Part shown: positions 43,508-57,583 of the stretch, one piece after another
How positions within the stretch are numbered: position 1 is the stretch's first letter
Layout: every line of letters starts with the position of its first letter
NCBI GenBank assembly: GCA_009746045.1
Contig: RPFO01000041.1
Coordinates: 7,726,613 to 7,788,612 of the forward strand
DNA: 62,000 nt
Direction: 5' to 3'
DNA from: Mesostigma viride
Taxonomy: Eukaryota; Streptophyta; Mesostigmatophyceae; Mesostigmatales; Mesostigmataceae
Made by a program: the position numbers and the translations under genes
The notes under the pieces: generated by a model
What the model was told of the DNA's origin: nothing
Seen by the model: the letters and a program-made list of their open reading frames with translations, nothing else
Database searches by the model: none

Positions 43508-44330
43508 TCACCGGGGCGGGGAGCTGGTCTGACAGGTCCAACGCGGCGGTGTAGAAGCGGAGTTGCTTGGCGGCGGCGGAGTTGCTCAGCTCGATCTCGG
43601 TGAGCGGCGGTAGCTCGTAATTGGGGTCGGCCAGGGGTTCCGTCAGGGCTGGGTACGTGTAGTCCTGCTCTGAGCGGCGGGCGGCGTGGGCCGCCGGCGC
43701 AGGGACGCCCGCAGGCGCCAGGCGCGCCGCCGCCAGAGGGCCAAGCGGCGGCCGGAGGCGGCGGGGGGGCGCCTAGCAGCCGGGACTCAGTGGGAGGAAT
43801 ACCACTGGTCAAGCTGCTGCTGCGGCCGGTGAGCCAGACAGCGTCCGCGGCGCCGGCTGCGCGCCGCCGGCTGGCCGTTGGGCGTGACGCAGACGGGTCC
43901 AGGGTTCCATTATTTCGGCTGAAAACCTGCATCGCTATACTCTCGCCCCCGCCTTCAGCTCTGCGCCCTCTTCTCCCTCCCCGGGCGCTCCACCGAGGAG
44001 CGCTCTGGGCTGCCCCCCCACACACCACCACCGCCGTGACCGAAGCCGCCTTCCGCTCCCTCCTTAAGGTTAAGGAGGCCTTCGAGCAACTGGTACGTGA
44101 CCCCCATCGCTGCCGAGGTCACCATGCAGTGGCCACTGCAATGTGGGAGGCACGCTGGCTGCCGAGCTCCCCCTTCTCTCCACCACCGCCACCGCAACCT
44201 CCACCGTCCTTGCCTCCACCTCCGCCGCCACCGCCGCAACCACCGACGCCATCGATCACTGCCCAATTTCTTGAGATCGACAAGTGGCTAGCTCCCGGAT
44301 AACGCCATCGCCATTGAACGTGCCTGAAAA
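43508..44330. other. GC-rich region, possible upstream LINE coding
   Basis: Minus strand from about 43700 to 43508 has a coherent frame (DYTYPALTEPLADPNYELPP, LSNSAAAKQLRFYTAALDLS). This runs through the TTAA target site into the LINE remnant left of E2, so it may be the LINE's pre-RT region. On the plus strand a Pro-rich frame (43790-44302) is open but low-complexity. Assignment is uncertain. Confidence 0.35.
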
Positions 44331-45063
44331 ACACCGCAGGCCTAGTTAAAGCCCCCGACCGGCTAAGCTATGGCGGTCGGTCAGCTTGGGATAAGGTGAA
44401 CACAGAGAACTGCTGTCGGAGCTGGCCAACCACTGGTTTATGTCTTAGCCAGCAAAGCCTATCCGGTTAGCCGTAACCGTGGGACAAGCTAGCTGTCCGT
44501 ACCGACCCGGATAAGGCCCCGGACTGGGGCCTAGGTGGCGCCGGCCCTAGGCGCCGCCCTTAGACCGGTCGACCGCATCGGACCGCCGGATTATAGCCGG
44601 CGGCTTAGCGGACGCTAGCGGAAGGCGTGCGGACGGACATGGGGAACTTAGAGCCAGATCCTAGGGCTCTAGAGTTACTCAACTCCGACATACTCTTTTG
44701 TTCTTTGATTAATTATCAAAATAATTACATCAAATGCAGACCATACAAAACCCTCTAAGGTAGGGAACTCAAGGGGGCCTCAAGGCCGTCAAAATCACCA
44801 CGGTATCGACCCGCGCCCTTGTGATCACACATGAATAGTGATGTAATAAGTATCGAGAAAAAAACCAACTATGCCACCAGACAAAAGGTGACCCATTTAT
44901 TAGGACCAGTGACCCGCCGACGGGCCCAAGGCACCGTCCAACGTGGCTAGGGTATGGTCAGGACAAGCAAAAAAAACTACCACCAAGATACTCGTGAATG
45001 CTAGCAACACAGGGTGAGTTATGGCTGTATTCATAAAGCGCCCGAGCCGTAACCCTGTGTGGC
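44331..45063. other. Unassigned, probably 3' region of second Copia-like element
   Basis: Lies downstream (minus strand) of the pol stop at 45064. Contains short direct repeats around CCGGATAAGGCC and CCGACCG/CGGTCGG hairpins. I could not define an LTR boundary. Confidence 0.35.
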
Positions 45064-47147
45064 TCACGGGTGTTGCATCGTCATGCGCTTGCGCAACACT
45101 GCGTACTGCGGGGCAGCCTCCCGCGCCTCCTTGGTGAGGGCATCCGCGGGATTGAGTTCATCCGCGATGTGCTGGAGACGCGTGACGCAGGAGCCGCCGC
45201 CTCAGCGAGTACGAGGTAATCAACGTCCTGTGACCGCGCATAGGGATTGTCAAGGAAGGCCAAACAACTTTGTGAGTCAGTGTGCACCGTGCTAGTCCAG
45301 TGAAGAGTGAACCCACACGAGCCAAATACCCAACCCAGCAAGTACCGCAGCCACATGCCATGTGAGATAGCTGAAACAATGCCCCGGCATTCAGCCGTGT
45401 TGGGGCTAGTGGCAATGCGGCTGTGCAAGCGCGAGTACCAATCTAACAACATGCCAGGCTGGCCCTCATTGCTGATAAAGAACAGTGCCCCCATGCGGGC
45501 CCGCACTTGGCTGACTGTGCCCGTCTCTACTGTAGATTAGCATCCGTCACTATCTCGAGGTGCACCGGCTGTGAGCAATCGAGCCCACGAAGCACAATGC
45601 CGGGCGTCATGGCCAGCTGCCGCCGAACATGAATGGACCCTAGTCCTTCCAGCACATCATCGGGCAGGCGAGCGAGCACTGCCAAATCAGGTGCCACCGT
45701 GTCCGCCAACCACCCGAGCTTGCCCTTAACCGAGGGCCCATGGGTTGCCAACAGCGGGGACGGGAGGTCGGCCAGCAGGTCAACCACATAGTTGCGGCTA
45801 TCCTGCATGTGCATGACCCATTCGCCAGAACGCGAATCCCGCTGCAACGTAGACTGCACGCCGCAAAACACCACGGGTTTACCCTCCTCATGATCCACCG
45901 CCCTGCCCAGGGGAAACTTAGCCGCCACTGCAGCAAGAAACTGGGTAGCAAATGTGCGAGGTGCCACCAGCTTGAAGTCATCGCCATGCCACACGAAGAG
46001 GGCTGGCTCGCCAGGGACGTGCCGGTGGGGACCACAAAGAAGTTAGGATCAGCGCGATGGTACGTGGCCCCTAAGCTCTGCAAGACCTCCTCCGCGGAAA
46101 TGCGGATTCAAGATGATGGGAGAGCTCTGCAGCCCCTCCACCCCTGTCTGACAGGGGTGAACAGCTCGATATACTCGCTGCCAATGGTGCCATCCTGCCA
46201 GACCACCGGGACCTTCACCACGTAGCGGGTGCCTTGCCATGTTTGCAGCGCGACCCCAGCGTCGCTGTGGAGGAATGCCCGCTGAAAGTCACCGCACCAC
46301 ATCCCGTAGTCCTTGCCCTCGTTCCGCTTGCCCAAGTAGATGACCGTCAGTAGCCGATGCGAAACATGGTTGAGCCCAGGGGTATAAAGATCCTTGGCGT
46401 CCAGCGGGGAGGACCCCTTTGTCTCCGTGACCACGGGCCTAACCCGGAACACCACCGAAGAGTTGGTCTCATCCGGCTTGTAGGTGAGCACGAACTTCAA
46501 CCGCAACCGCGTGGCCCCGGCTGGCACACTCTCCAATCCTCGGTAGACCTCGCGCTCTCGCCACTGCTCCTTGGCTCGAATGAACGCGTCGCGCCACAAA
46601 GCAAACTTGAGAGGATCTTGACAGTCCAGGACAAGTTGCTCCCACGTCACAGGGCTATCCGCCGCCAGTGAGTGTGAGTGGAGGCCGAAGCTGCGCGGGT
46701 GCCAATCCTGAGGCTGAATGATGGACTGGACGAGCGGCGGTGTGGAAAACGCCGCCATCGGTAAGCGCCGCACGACGCCGGGCTGCCCGACCACCACCCC
46801 CAATGGAGCGTGGTACTCGCGAAGCGGGATGCTGCCCACCCCCGCGACCGACAGCAAGTCAGCGGACACGGAGAACCCCGGGTATGATACGAAAGGTTCG
46901 CCCAGCAAGGCCACATCCTCGTAGCCATCCACGACGTGAAACGGCGTGTCAATGCCCAACACCGGCAGCACCACCATCCCGGTAACTTGATATGCCGAAG
47001 TGCCTGCAAAGTCGGTCACCGATTTGTACGGCGACTCTAGCACTGGATACAGAGTGGCCGCCCGACGAGAGATAATAGACACGGATGCTTGCGTGTCCAC
47101 AGCCACCAGCTGCCACGGTCTACACGTAGGAAACAAGGCTGGCTTAA
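45064..47147 (-). pseudogene. Second Copia-like pol: protease-like, RT, RNase H
   Basis: Reading down from 47147: a protease-like domain with VAVDTQASVSIIS (47075-47110), VTDFAGTSAYQVTGMVVLPV and VALLGEPFV. RT follows: RLKFVLTYKPDETN, RVRPVVTETKG, LYTPGLNH, WCGDFQRAFLHSD, GWRGCRALPSS, then in other frames WHGDDFKLVAP (HGDD at 45983-45994) and KPVVFCGVQSTLQ. RNase H has VTDAN, TAECRG, HTDSQS and NPADALTKEAREA, and the frame ends with a TGA at 45064-45066. The layout and the HGDD box match the pol at 15313-18903. Frame changes near 46110, 45990, 45540 and 45180. Its upstream part (integrase, gag) is cut off by transposon E3 at TTAA 47144-47147. Confidence 0.85.
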
Positions 47148-47248
47148 GGGGACGTGGCGCGGCGAATATTTTCCCGCCGAAAAAATTCCCGGTACCGCGA
47201 AAATGAAACACGAAATTTTGTGCACGACGCACGTGAGGCAAGCATGCG

Positions 47249-47658
47249 ATGGCGGTCACTAGACGCGAAAGTGCATTGCAAGCCAAGTGTATTAGCGTCG
47301 CAAATGCGTGGAAAAATACGAACGGCCATTCCCACGTATCGCTGGATGACATTTTCGACCGGGATAAATTAGTGTCGCTCGGGGCAGTGTCACGCAAGCA
47401 CGACCCCCCCAAATCGCGAACTGACCCGCCTAATAAATTCCGCCATGCCGCGTATCGGTGGTTAGCTGAGCGCCTGAGCTGGCGAGAATTAAGCCGACGG
47501 AAGTGCCAAGGAATTTCCTAAGGAGCTGTTTAATGCAGTTCGCGACCGTTTCCCTGACCCGGACATGCAATATGTCGGATTTATCCCAACTGGAGACAGA
47601 TGAGCGCTGGCCGGTGCTGGCCGGGATTAAGGGGATATGGTGCGAAAAAAGAGTCTGT
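47249..47658 (+). pseudogene. Transposase, N-terminal part (before Gypsy insertion)
   Basis: ATG at 47249 opens MAVTRRESALQAKCISVANA and runs to about 47515 (KFRHAAYRWLAERLSWRELS). After frame changes near 47515 and 47597 it continues as LFNAVRDRFPDPDMQYVGF and DERWPVLAGIKGIWCEKRVC. The last frame continues without a break across the target duplicate TCTGT into 59339 onward, which shows the two parts were once one gene. The function of this N-terminal domain is not recognised. Confidence 0.72.
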
Positions 47659-48326
47659 TGTTACGTCCCAGCCCAGACACACCTAGCCTGAGCCACGTAG
47701 CGAAAGATCTACCATGCCGGAATTAGGAAGATTCAAGGTGGCCTAATGCAGATTGCGCTTCACGACTGGGGTCGTGAGATATCTGGCACCGCGACTTGAT
47801 GCCAAGCTAATTAATACACACTTATAATGGCTAGCAATACCAATTACAAATGGATAGTTGCCCCAGGTTTAATGTGTAGGCGTATTCGCACTTATCATTC
47901 ATCAAACCAAGAGGACGAGACTCTCGTCCTCGGACCAATTTCACCTAGGTCTGCCACTACGCTGGCAAGGGGCGCCGACATGGCGCCGACCTTCCAAAGC
48001 ATGCAGTCCACACAAGATCCTCGGGTCGACATCGACCCTCGCCTACAGAATCCACGCATGAGTACAATATCTCAACTAGCTATAAAGTACGCAGCGCGGC
48101 GCGACTGCACCGGCCCCTAGAAGATACACGCATACAACAACCTAGGCCCAAAATAACTGGTCCGAATCACACAAACTGTCATAGTTCCATACAAAAGTCC
48201 TGACCAAGGGACAATTCCCAAATTAAGTCCCGAAATGAGTCCCAAAGTCCTACGGACTATGACAACAAGTCAAACTACATAATTTATTCCATTGTTACGT
48301 CCGTCCAAAAGGGCCGGGACGTAACA
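47659..48326 (-). repeat. 3' LTR of Gypsy-type element
   Basis: TGTTACGTCC...GGACGTAACA. On the minus strand it is preceded by the polypurine tract at 48327-48340. A 97-codon antisense frame is present in both LTRs. Confidence 0.92.
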
Positions 48327-48340
48327 CTCCTCCCCCCCCA
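48327..48340 (-). other. Polypurine tract
   Basis: Minus strand TGGGGGGGGAGGAG directly abuts the 3' LTR, the expected plus-strand primer site. Confidence 0.85.
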
Positions 48341-51300
48341 CGGGGGTCGGTAGTCCCTACCGTACAAGAGATAGAAAGGAAACAAGTAAGCTACGCTACT
48401 ATAAGAGTACTATGTCCCAACCCCGGTTCACCCGCGGGTTAGTAATACCAATTCCTCTAGAGGTTGATACACAGGACCAACCCTGACGTAGTAGCATGAA
48501 ACAGGATGACAGGATCATTCCGCCATCCGTCATAAAACTCTCACAACCATCTCAGCGACCGCCGTTGTTGACGCGCCGATCCACTGGAGCCACCTTAGGG
48601 GGCGCCACCGCGTGCCCTATCCCATCCACATAATAATGCACAGTCCATGTAATCCGCGCAACCAGTCCTGAGGTCCTGAGCAGCCTCAAACTTGATGAAA
48701 TGTTGACCATAGGGGTACTATGTCCCAGCCCTTGTGCACCAACGGGCCAGTGAAACCAGGTCCCCCCAGACTTGCCACGCAAGGGCAACTCTTTATATAG
48801 CCAATCGGGCTGTCAGCAGGAGGGAATATTTTTCATGCATACAACTTGATGATCCGGCCGACGAGGTGGCCAGTCATGTATCCCGTCCAGCCGAAACCCA
48901 GCCTTACAGCGCGACTGATGCGCGTAATCACATGACGATTAAGAAGTACTACTAGCGTCGACGACGGTGAGGCACAGCATGCAGTGCAGGCCCCATGCTC
49001 AGAAGCGAGGGCGTGCACCAGAAGAATCTGATCCATCGCCTCACTACCGACAGTTGTACGCGTCCTCTCAAATACAGGCGCGCCGTGAGCCAACCGACCA
49101 TGCAACGTGGCCGTCCCTGGCCGCCGCTGGAGTGGCTGTATAGCGGGGGAAGCCCTAGCGTGGCCGCTAGAGTGCGCCTCCCCTGCACCTGCGAACGCAT
49201 GCAGGTGCCCGCAAGGCCCTAGTGTGTCCACTAGAGTGCGCCCCGCCGTCTCTATCCAGCGCAGGAAACAGGCAAAGTCGATCAACACCGGAAACTTGGA
49301 TAATATGGCCAAAACTAGCAGGGCCCCAGCGTGTCCACTGGAGTGCGCCCTGCCAACTCCTCCACGAAGCTGCAGTAGTTTAGGCACAACACCACTCCGG
49401 CCGACGTGCATAGACCGGAGCAGTCGCCGGTCCCCGCATTCCTTACTGCCAATGTGCCTGAACTCCACCGCAAGCGGGGGAAAACTCCTCAGCTCGCAGT
49501 CACACCCTCCGTGACACTTGCACAGCAAGAGCACGGTTGATGTTTGCGCGGCCCATAAGCATGTGATGCTCGAGGCCGCCGACGTGGACTGCATAGCGCC
49601 CGCAATGCCCGCACTTATATAATGCAATGGGCAGGTCGGGGAGTGACACGCCTTGCAGGAACTGCCGTATCAGTAACGTTGCCCCTGCGAGACACCGTGC
49701 TGCTCATGGAGTAGGGCCGAAGCAACCCCGCAGTCCCAAACAAGAGCTCCTCGGGCTCGATCGCGCCCAGCCCACAGGTGCTCAAGCACATACAGCGATC
49801 GTGGACCGGGGTCAATGCCGCGCACGACCGATCACCGCCTGTCCACCCCGCTTGACTGTCTTGCCCAGGATCCCATTCCCGCAACAGAAACACGCCCCTA
49901 TGTATGCAGTCCCCACCGCGCGTCGCACATCCCCCACTCGAAGCTTGAAGGCCTCTCACCACCCCTGTACCAGTGCATGGCCATGGGGTATAGTACATTT
50001 TGAAGCCCACACAGCCCGCCCGCCATGCACATGGAACGCCCTGCTCTGAGTCCCTCATCCATGCAACCTCGTAGGCGCGCGGACACGAGCCACTTGCAAA
50101 TCACGCTCGATCGGCCTCCACCAGTGGTGCAAGGATCGAACAACTCCCTACCGGGCTCAGCCCACAGGAGGGACGCGAACACTGCGCGATGGTAGCCATG
50201 CACAGGGTCGCGGGCAGTGACTAGGTGCTCAGACTCCAGCAGCTCGATCCTGCCTGCCTCTCAGTCTCGGGTCGCCGTTACTACAGTCCCCGTGACTCGC
50301 CCTCGACGGCCCGATCCCGCACGTCCCATGTACCTCAGTGCTCTGCCATGGCTCAGCGCGCGTCAGCGCCGGGTCCGCTCAGAGCGGACGTACCGGCCCA
50401 ATGCAGTGATACCGGGTGTTACTCGGACACCGGCAGTCTGCGGGGCGACAGCGCCACATCATGTGGCATCGGCACCATGCACGCGCACTGTTGAGGCGGT
50501 GAGACAATGACCGGACACCGCCACCTGCTTCTGATGCAACCACGACCGGCACCAGCGCAACCAGTGCAACCACGACCGGCTGGGTCATCCACCACTACTG
50601 CCGGCAGTACGTGCTGTCGCCATGCAACTGCACCGTGCCCGCATATGCTTGCAGCCCCGGGGGCCCTTACTCCCGACGGTCGCGGCGGACGCGGGCGCGC
50701 CCCGCATGCACGGTTACTCGAGCCCAGGAGTGCCCTGACCCAGCTAGGCGTCGACTCAATGCCGGGGTAGCCAATTGGTTGGCTACCGACAATTCAACAA
50801 GGTGCTGTACATCTGTTTGCCGGCCGACCACGATTCAGTACAGGCTCCGCCCTGCCTGATCGCCCAGTCGCATCGGGGTTGCAACAGCCTCCACGCACCG
50901 TGCCGTCTCCATGCACCGTGTCGCAATGGTGAAATTAATCACGTACGGGTGCACGAGAAGCGAGGCGCGTCCCTCATGCGCCAGGAAGTCAGGGAGCCGT
51001 GACTCATAGCCGCCAGCCGGAAGACTCCCTATAATAATACTTGGCCGCGTGCCATGGGACTCCGCGTCCGTTGGTCACGCGGGACGCGACGTGCAGTCAG
51101 GCCGTAGTCTGGGGTCGCTGGCACTCGCTGCCGAATCCGGCATCCCGCGCGGAGATGCCTCGGTACATACGCCTTAGTAGTAGAATCATCAAGCATCCGG
51201 TGAGCCAATGTCCAAAAAGGCCAGGACCATGTGCACATGCGGTGCTGAGTGCCTGACGTGGTCCTCTTCGGGACGACCCGTTCAATCCCGCCACCACTTG

Positions 51301-51436
51301 CGGATTATCCCATAGAGAATATATAGCATGGAGAAAATATATTATATAGAAAATAGAGAATATCGAAAATATATAATATCCGCACGCTGGCGCATCGATC
51401 CCTGGCATGGCAGTAGAAGGGTCGTCGGATCCACGC
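48341..51436 (-). other. 3' internal region of Gypsy-type element, no pol found
   Basis: About 3.1 kb where pol would be expected, but no RT, RNase H or integrase motif can be read. Minus-strand open frames at 48833-49627 (264 codons, with repeated HSSGHA phrases), 49615-50058 and 48552-48788 are not recognised. Three hairpins with related stems lie at 49155-49170, 49218-49233 and 49326-49341. A GC-rich duplicate of 54126-54176 precedes the inner LTR element. Confidence 0.6.
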
Positions 51437-54114
51437 TGTTAAAGGCATGTGTGATTATTATTATGGGGACTTAAATTAATAATTTGTAGGTGGTGAATCA
51501 TTGCCAACTTAAGCGTCAGGAGCCAGGAAAATTATTTATTACGTCCATATGGTGTGGCTTTCCATGGCTACCTCAAGGTAGCGTGAACATTGGTAATTAT
51601 GGTAGGTGAGTGGTGGCGGCGGCCCTGGTATGGGCATGGGCCGACAATGGGTCGATAACGACAGCTGGTATGTTGGAACATGGTGCATGCGCATGCATGA
51701 CTCGGTACGGCATGGTATGACATGCACATGACACAATACTATAATCTGGTGAAGATAGTGACCAATGGTCCTAGTGCCATTGTACAACTTGGCACATAGT
51801 CATAGTGTCCATTCACGTAGGACAAATCCCACTTAGGTACTACTATCCGAGCATATCTATTTGTTAATTAGGGCTCGAATACAGTTGCCCGTATTATAGA
51901 TTTCTGCACGGTCAGCATAATGGGCATATTCAAGACAGGATTCTTGACACCCTCCTTGCACATGATGCTGTCTATAAATACAAATGCTAGATCCTGGGCG
52001 AGGGTAGTCGGGTACCTAAGTGGATTCCCTCCTTACACGACACCCTGGTCTTGATATAAAACAGCAAGAAAAATGAGGGCAAGGTTGTGTAGCCCCAGAT
52101 TGTCACATGGAGTGCGCCACACGAGGGTGGAGCCAAACTGGAAACAGGCTCTTAAACTGTAAGGACTGGTTGCTCAGTGTTGAGTCTGGATGCAGACTGT
52201 AGCCGGTACTGGTTGATGCCAGGGTTGCAGCTGGAAACGTTGGGTACTGGTAGCTGCTGGTAAACCGGTGACGTCAGCTGTTGTGTGTGCACACACGATC
52301 TATGCTGTGTGTGGGTACAGTGTCTTGTGTGGTGCTGGTAGTGCTACTTTGACTTGTTTGCCAACAGGGTTTGGTGCAACTTACTGCAACTACTACAAGG
52401 TGAACTGTGACGTGAGGATGTAGAGCTGGTTGCTGGACTGCTACTTGCTAGCTAGACAAGTGCGTGCAGCTGACTGCAGCTACTATCTACTCTACGCCTG
52501 TGGTGGAGAGTCATGCATGTGCTGCTGGGTGCTACTACTTCTCCTTGCTGGCTAGGCAAGTGTGGGTAGCTGCCTGCATGGACTATGCAGTGTACTCTGT
52601 TCCTGCTGGTGTTGCCTGCTGTGCTTGTTGATGCCAGTGTGATGGTGCTGATGGGACTGTGCTGTTACTGCTGCCTACATTACAGTATGGGGCAACTGGT
52701 TGCTAGTGGGTGTCTAGTGCTGGCACGTGATAGTGCAACTAGCTGTTACTGCTGCTAGTGGTGCCTGCAACTAGTTAAATGTGACTGAATTATAAAACTG
52801 CAACTAGTGCTGAAAACAACGTGGGGAGTTAGTGAGCACCCTCCTTAGTGTGGTGTGCAGCTGTGTCAGCAGGCTGGCCTTGAGAGCAGGACCCAGGGAA
52901 TGTTCCCTTTTTTCTTGGAAACTTGGAGCATGGCAGGCTCTGGGCTCTTGAAGTGATGACCGTTAAAAAAGAATTCCGGTTTAAAAGAATGCGCCCAAAA
53001 GAATGTTGATGCCACGCGAAATGGTGCCGGTACAAAAGAAAGACCGGTTCTCATGAAAAATTCTTGAGGTAAACAGCTCCGCCGATTTCTCGTCGATGCT
53101 CACAGCTCGCGCAGCTCAGTGGGAGCCCGTCAGTGACCCCGCGCCGATTGAACGCACTGCACTCGGCCAAAAATGTGCTGCCAGGTAAAAAATCACTGGC
53201 GCTGCCTGGAACCAGAGCCGGCACCTTTTAAATGCCAGGCTTCAGTGCCGACGTCCCCATCACCGAGATGTTGGCGTTTGATCAGTTTCGGGCATATATA
53301 AGTATAAAAGCGTAGATCTGGCCTGCGCACCGGAGCTTGGGAAATTCTTGACGGATTTTAGCGACGGTAGGTGTCACCCCGAATATTTGGTGTTACCACA
53401 CATTGAAGTAAGTCGATTGAAAGCCTTGAATTTCACGGTAGCATCTGCGCCATAATCATGGTCGTATCAAGTACAAGAATTCGACGAAGCTGCTCCGTAT
53501 ATGAAAATATAAACTATGATCAAGGCGCTCAATAAATGTGAGCTGCCGCTTAGAGGTTGGTTAATTCAGTTGAAAGATCTTGCCCCGGACCTCCGATACC
53601 ATGTTAAAGGCATGTGTGATTATTATTATGGGGACTTAAATTAATAATTTGTAGGTGGTGAATCATTGCCAACTTAAGCGTCAGGAGCCAGGAAAATTAT
53701 TTATTACGTCCATATGGTGTGGCTTTCCATGGCTACCTCAAGGTAGCGTGAACATTGGTAATTATGGTAGGTGAGTGGTGGCGGCGGCCCTGGTATGGGC
53801 ATGGGCCGACAATGGGTCGATAACGACAGCTGGTATGTTGGAACATGGTGCATGCGCATGCATGACTCGGTACGGCATGGTATGACATGCACATGACACA
53901 ATACTATAATCTGGTGAAGATAGTGACCAATGGTCCTAGTGCCATTGTACAACTTGGCACATAGTCATAGTGTCCATTCACGTAGGACAAATCCCACTTA
54001 GGTACTACTATCCGAGCATATCTATTTGTTAATTAGGGCTCGAATACAGTTGCCCGTATTATAGATTTCTGCACGGTCAGCATAATGGGCATATTCAAGA
54101 CAGGATTCTTGACA
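51437..54114 (-). mobile_element. Small non-autonomous LTR element (TRIM/LARD-like)
   Basis: 513-bp LTRs at 51437-51949 and 53602-54114 that look identical, TG...CA ends, and a perfect target duplication CACGC (51432-51436, 54115-54119). The 1,652-bp interior has no coding capacity; it holds Cys/Thr-like CTGCTGGT repeats (52150-52790). On the minus strand a primer site TGGTATCGGAGGT (53589-53601) directly abuts the right LTR. A short AAGGAGGG purine run abuts the left one. It must use proteins of other LTR elements. It is the youngest event in the nest by position. Confidence 0.9.
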
Positions 54115-54439
54115 CACGCGCGGCTGCGCATCGATCCCTGGCATGGCAGTAGAAGGGTCGTCGGATCCACGCGCGGCTGCGCGGTGGATTCCTACATAGA
54201 TGGCCGGCTCGATCCAACGCCGAACCGTGCCGATCATACAGGAGCTAGATATAGTTAAGAAGAGTATGGTATCATAAGGAAGTGTAGTGGACCAGTACAA
54301 GTACTTAGTATATAAAAGGTAGGTATAGTAAAGAAGTATATGGTATTATTAGTAGCCATCTGGTTTCATACGCTCTGCGACCCCTCCCCTTCCCCCGGGG
54401 ACGACGCGTCCACGCGATCGTCCAATTACTGCCAAGGAG

Positions 54440-54830
54440 TCAAGGATGCTGGACCGCCGGGCGCTCGTGTGTAATGCGATATGCCCTATACTCGCCGTCA
54501 GGGCACCAAAAGGAACCATCGGGAAAACAAACTACTCGCCGGCGCACGCGAATGTCCACATCCAGCGCGTCCAAAGTCGAGCCCAATGATGATGTCCGCT
54601 GCGCCCAGCGGTGCGATGGTCGCAGCCAGGTCGAACGGGGTGCCTTGCAGCACACCTGTGATATCTGCCAGACCGGCGATTGGTGTTGGCGACCATCCGA
54701 GTGGGTCAGATGCACGGCCGTCCGGTGTGGGGGCTGGGCGTCAGGCCCAGCCGGCGCACCAGTGCCGCGTTGATGAAGGACGTGGAAGCGCCTGTGACGA
54801 CCAAAAACTTGACATCCATGACGGTTGGTT
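54440..54830 (-). pseudogene. Gypsy-type protease remnant
   Basis: From about 54822 the minus strand reads DVKFLVVTGASTSFINAALV and RRLGLTPSP. It then shifts to LADITGVLQGTPFDLAAT, IAPLGAADIIIGLDFGR, and again to ALDVDIRVRRRVVCFPDGSF. These match a retropepsin: active-site block, flap region, ILGxD block. The expected catalytic Asp (VDTGAS) is Val (VVTGAS). Two frame changes add to the loss. No RT follows. Confidence 0.7.
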
Positions 54831-54995
54831 GGCCGTGTCTGAATATATTATTACAATCTCATATATAAAATATCCCATTACCGCCAACGGTACCCTATAT
54901 AAAACCACTAGTGCTAGACGCCTAATAGTAATTTCCCATTACCGCCAACGGCGTCTATGCATGGGGTCAGTGTATGATTCCAAACACCCCCTTAC

Positions 54996-55116
54996 TGCTG
55001 ATAGCATGATAACAGGGTGACCTGCTACTGGGCAGGACCAATGCACCCTTCGTACTACTGACATCATGATAACAGGGTGACCTGCTACTGTGCAGGACCA
55101 ATGCACCCTTGGTATT
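54996..55116. repeat. 61-bp tandem duplication
   Basis: Two nearly identical units containing CATGATAACAGGGTGACCTG, located between gag and the protease remnant. A separate 20-bp duplicate (CCCATTACCGCCAACGG) lies at 54874-54890 and 54935-54951. Confidence 0.85.
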
Positions 55117-55373
55117 TGGTACAGATGTGGGGCAAAACAGACACCCCCCCCTTGCCCTACACAGGTGGGCATTCTCAGAATGGCTAAGGTGGCCAGCCAC
55201 TAGGACTGGAAAAGCGCACCGGACTGAACATATTATAAAAATATAATTATTAGTTAAATATACTTATATAATATATATTGTAGTATGCTTCCCAGCGGCC
55301 AACTCGTAACCGGCCACTGTTGGTGACTCAAAGGTCGCACGAAAAGTCCGGAGGCTAGTCGTGAGCCTCGATC

Positions 55374-57449
<2,076 letters not shown>

Positions 57450-57583
57450 GGTGCTCGTACCGATACCTTACACGGCAGGCAACACCTCCCCAGGAAGGAA
57501 GAGAGAGAAAGAGAGAGAGAGCAACCACGTGCTAAAGAGCTATAACTATAGAACCTAATACTACTCCCTAGTAATGGTCTCCT

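Noticed and set aside
44331-45063. 3' LTR of the second Copia-like element
   Set aside because: No paired LTR is in the window and no boundary like the first element's ends was found, so the limits cannot be supported.
47827-48120. 97-codon ORF identical at 58834-59127
   Set aside because: Lies antisense within the two LTRs of the Gypsy-type element; conservation comes from LTR identity alone.
48833-49627. 264-codon ORF as a possible env-like gene
   Set aside because: Position near the 3' end would fit, but no signal peptide, fusion or clear membrane pattern is seen and it overlaps structured repeats; left as unassigned.
51539-51787. 82-codon ORF identical at 53704-53952
   Set aside because: Within identical LTRs of the small LTR element; not an independent gene.
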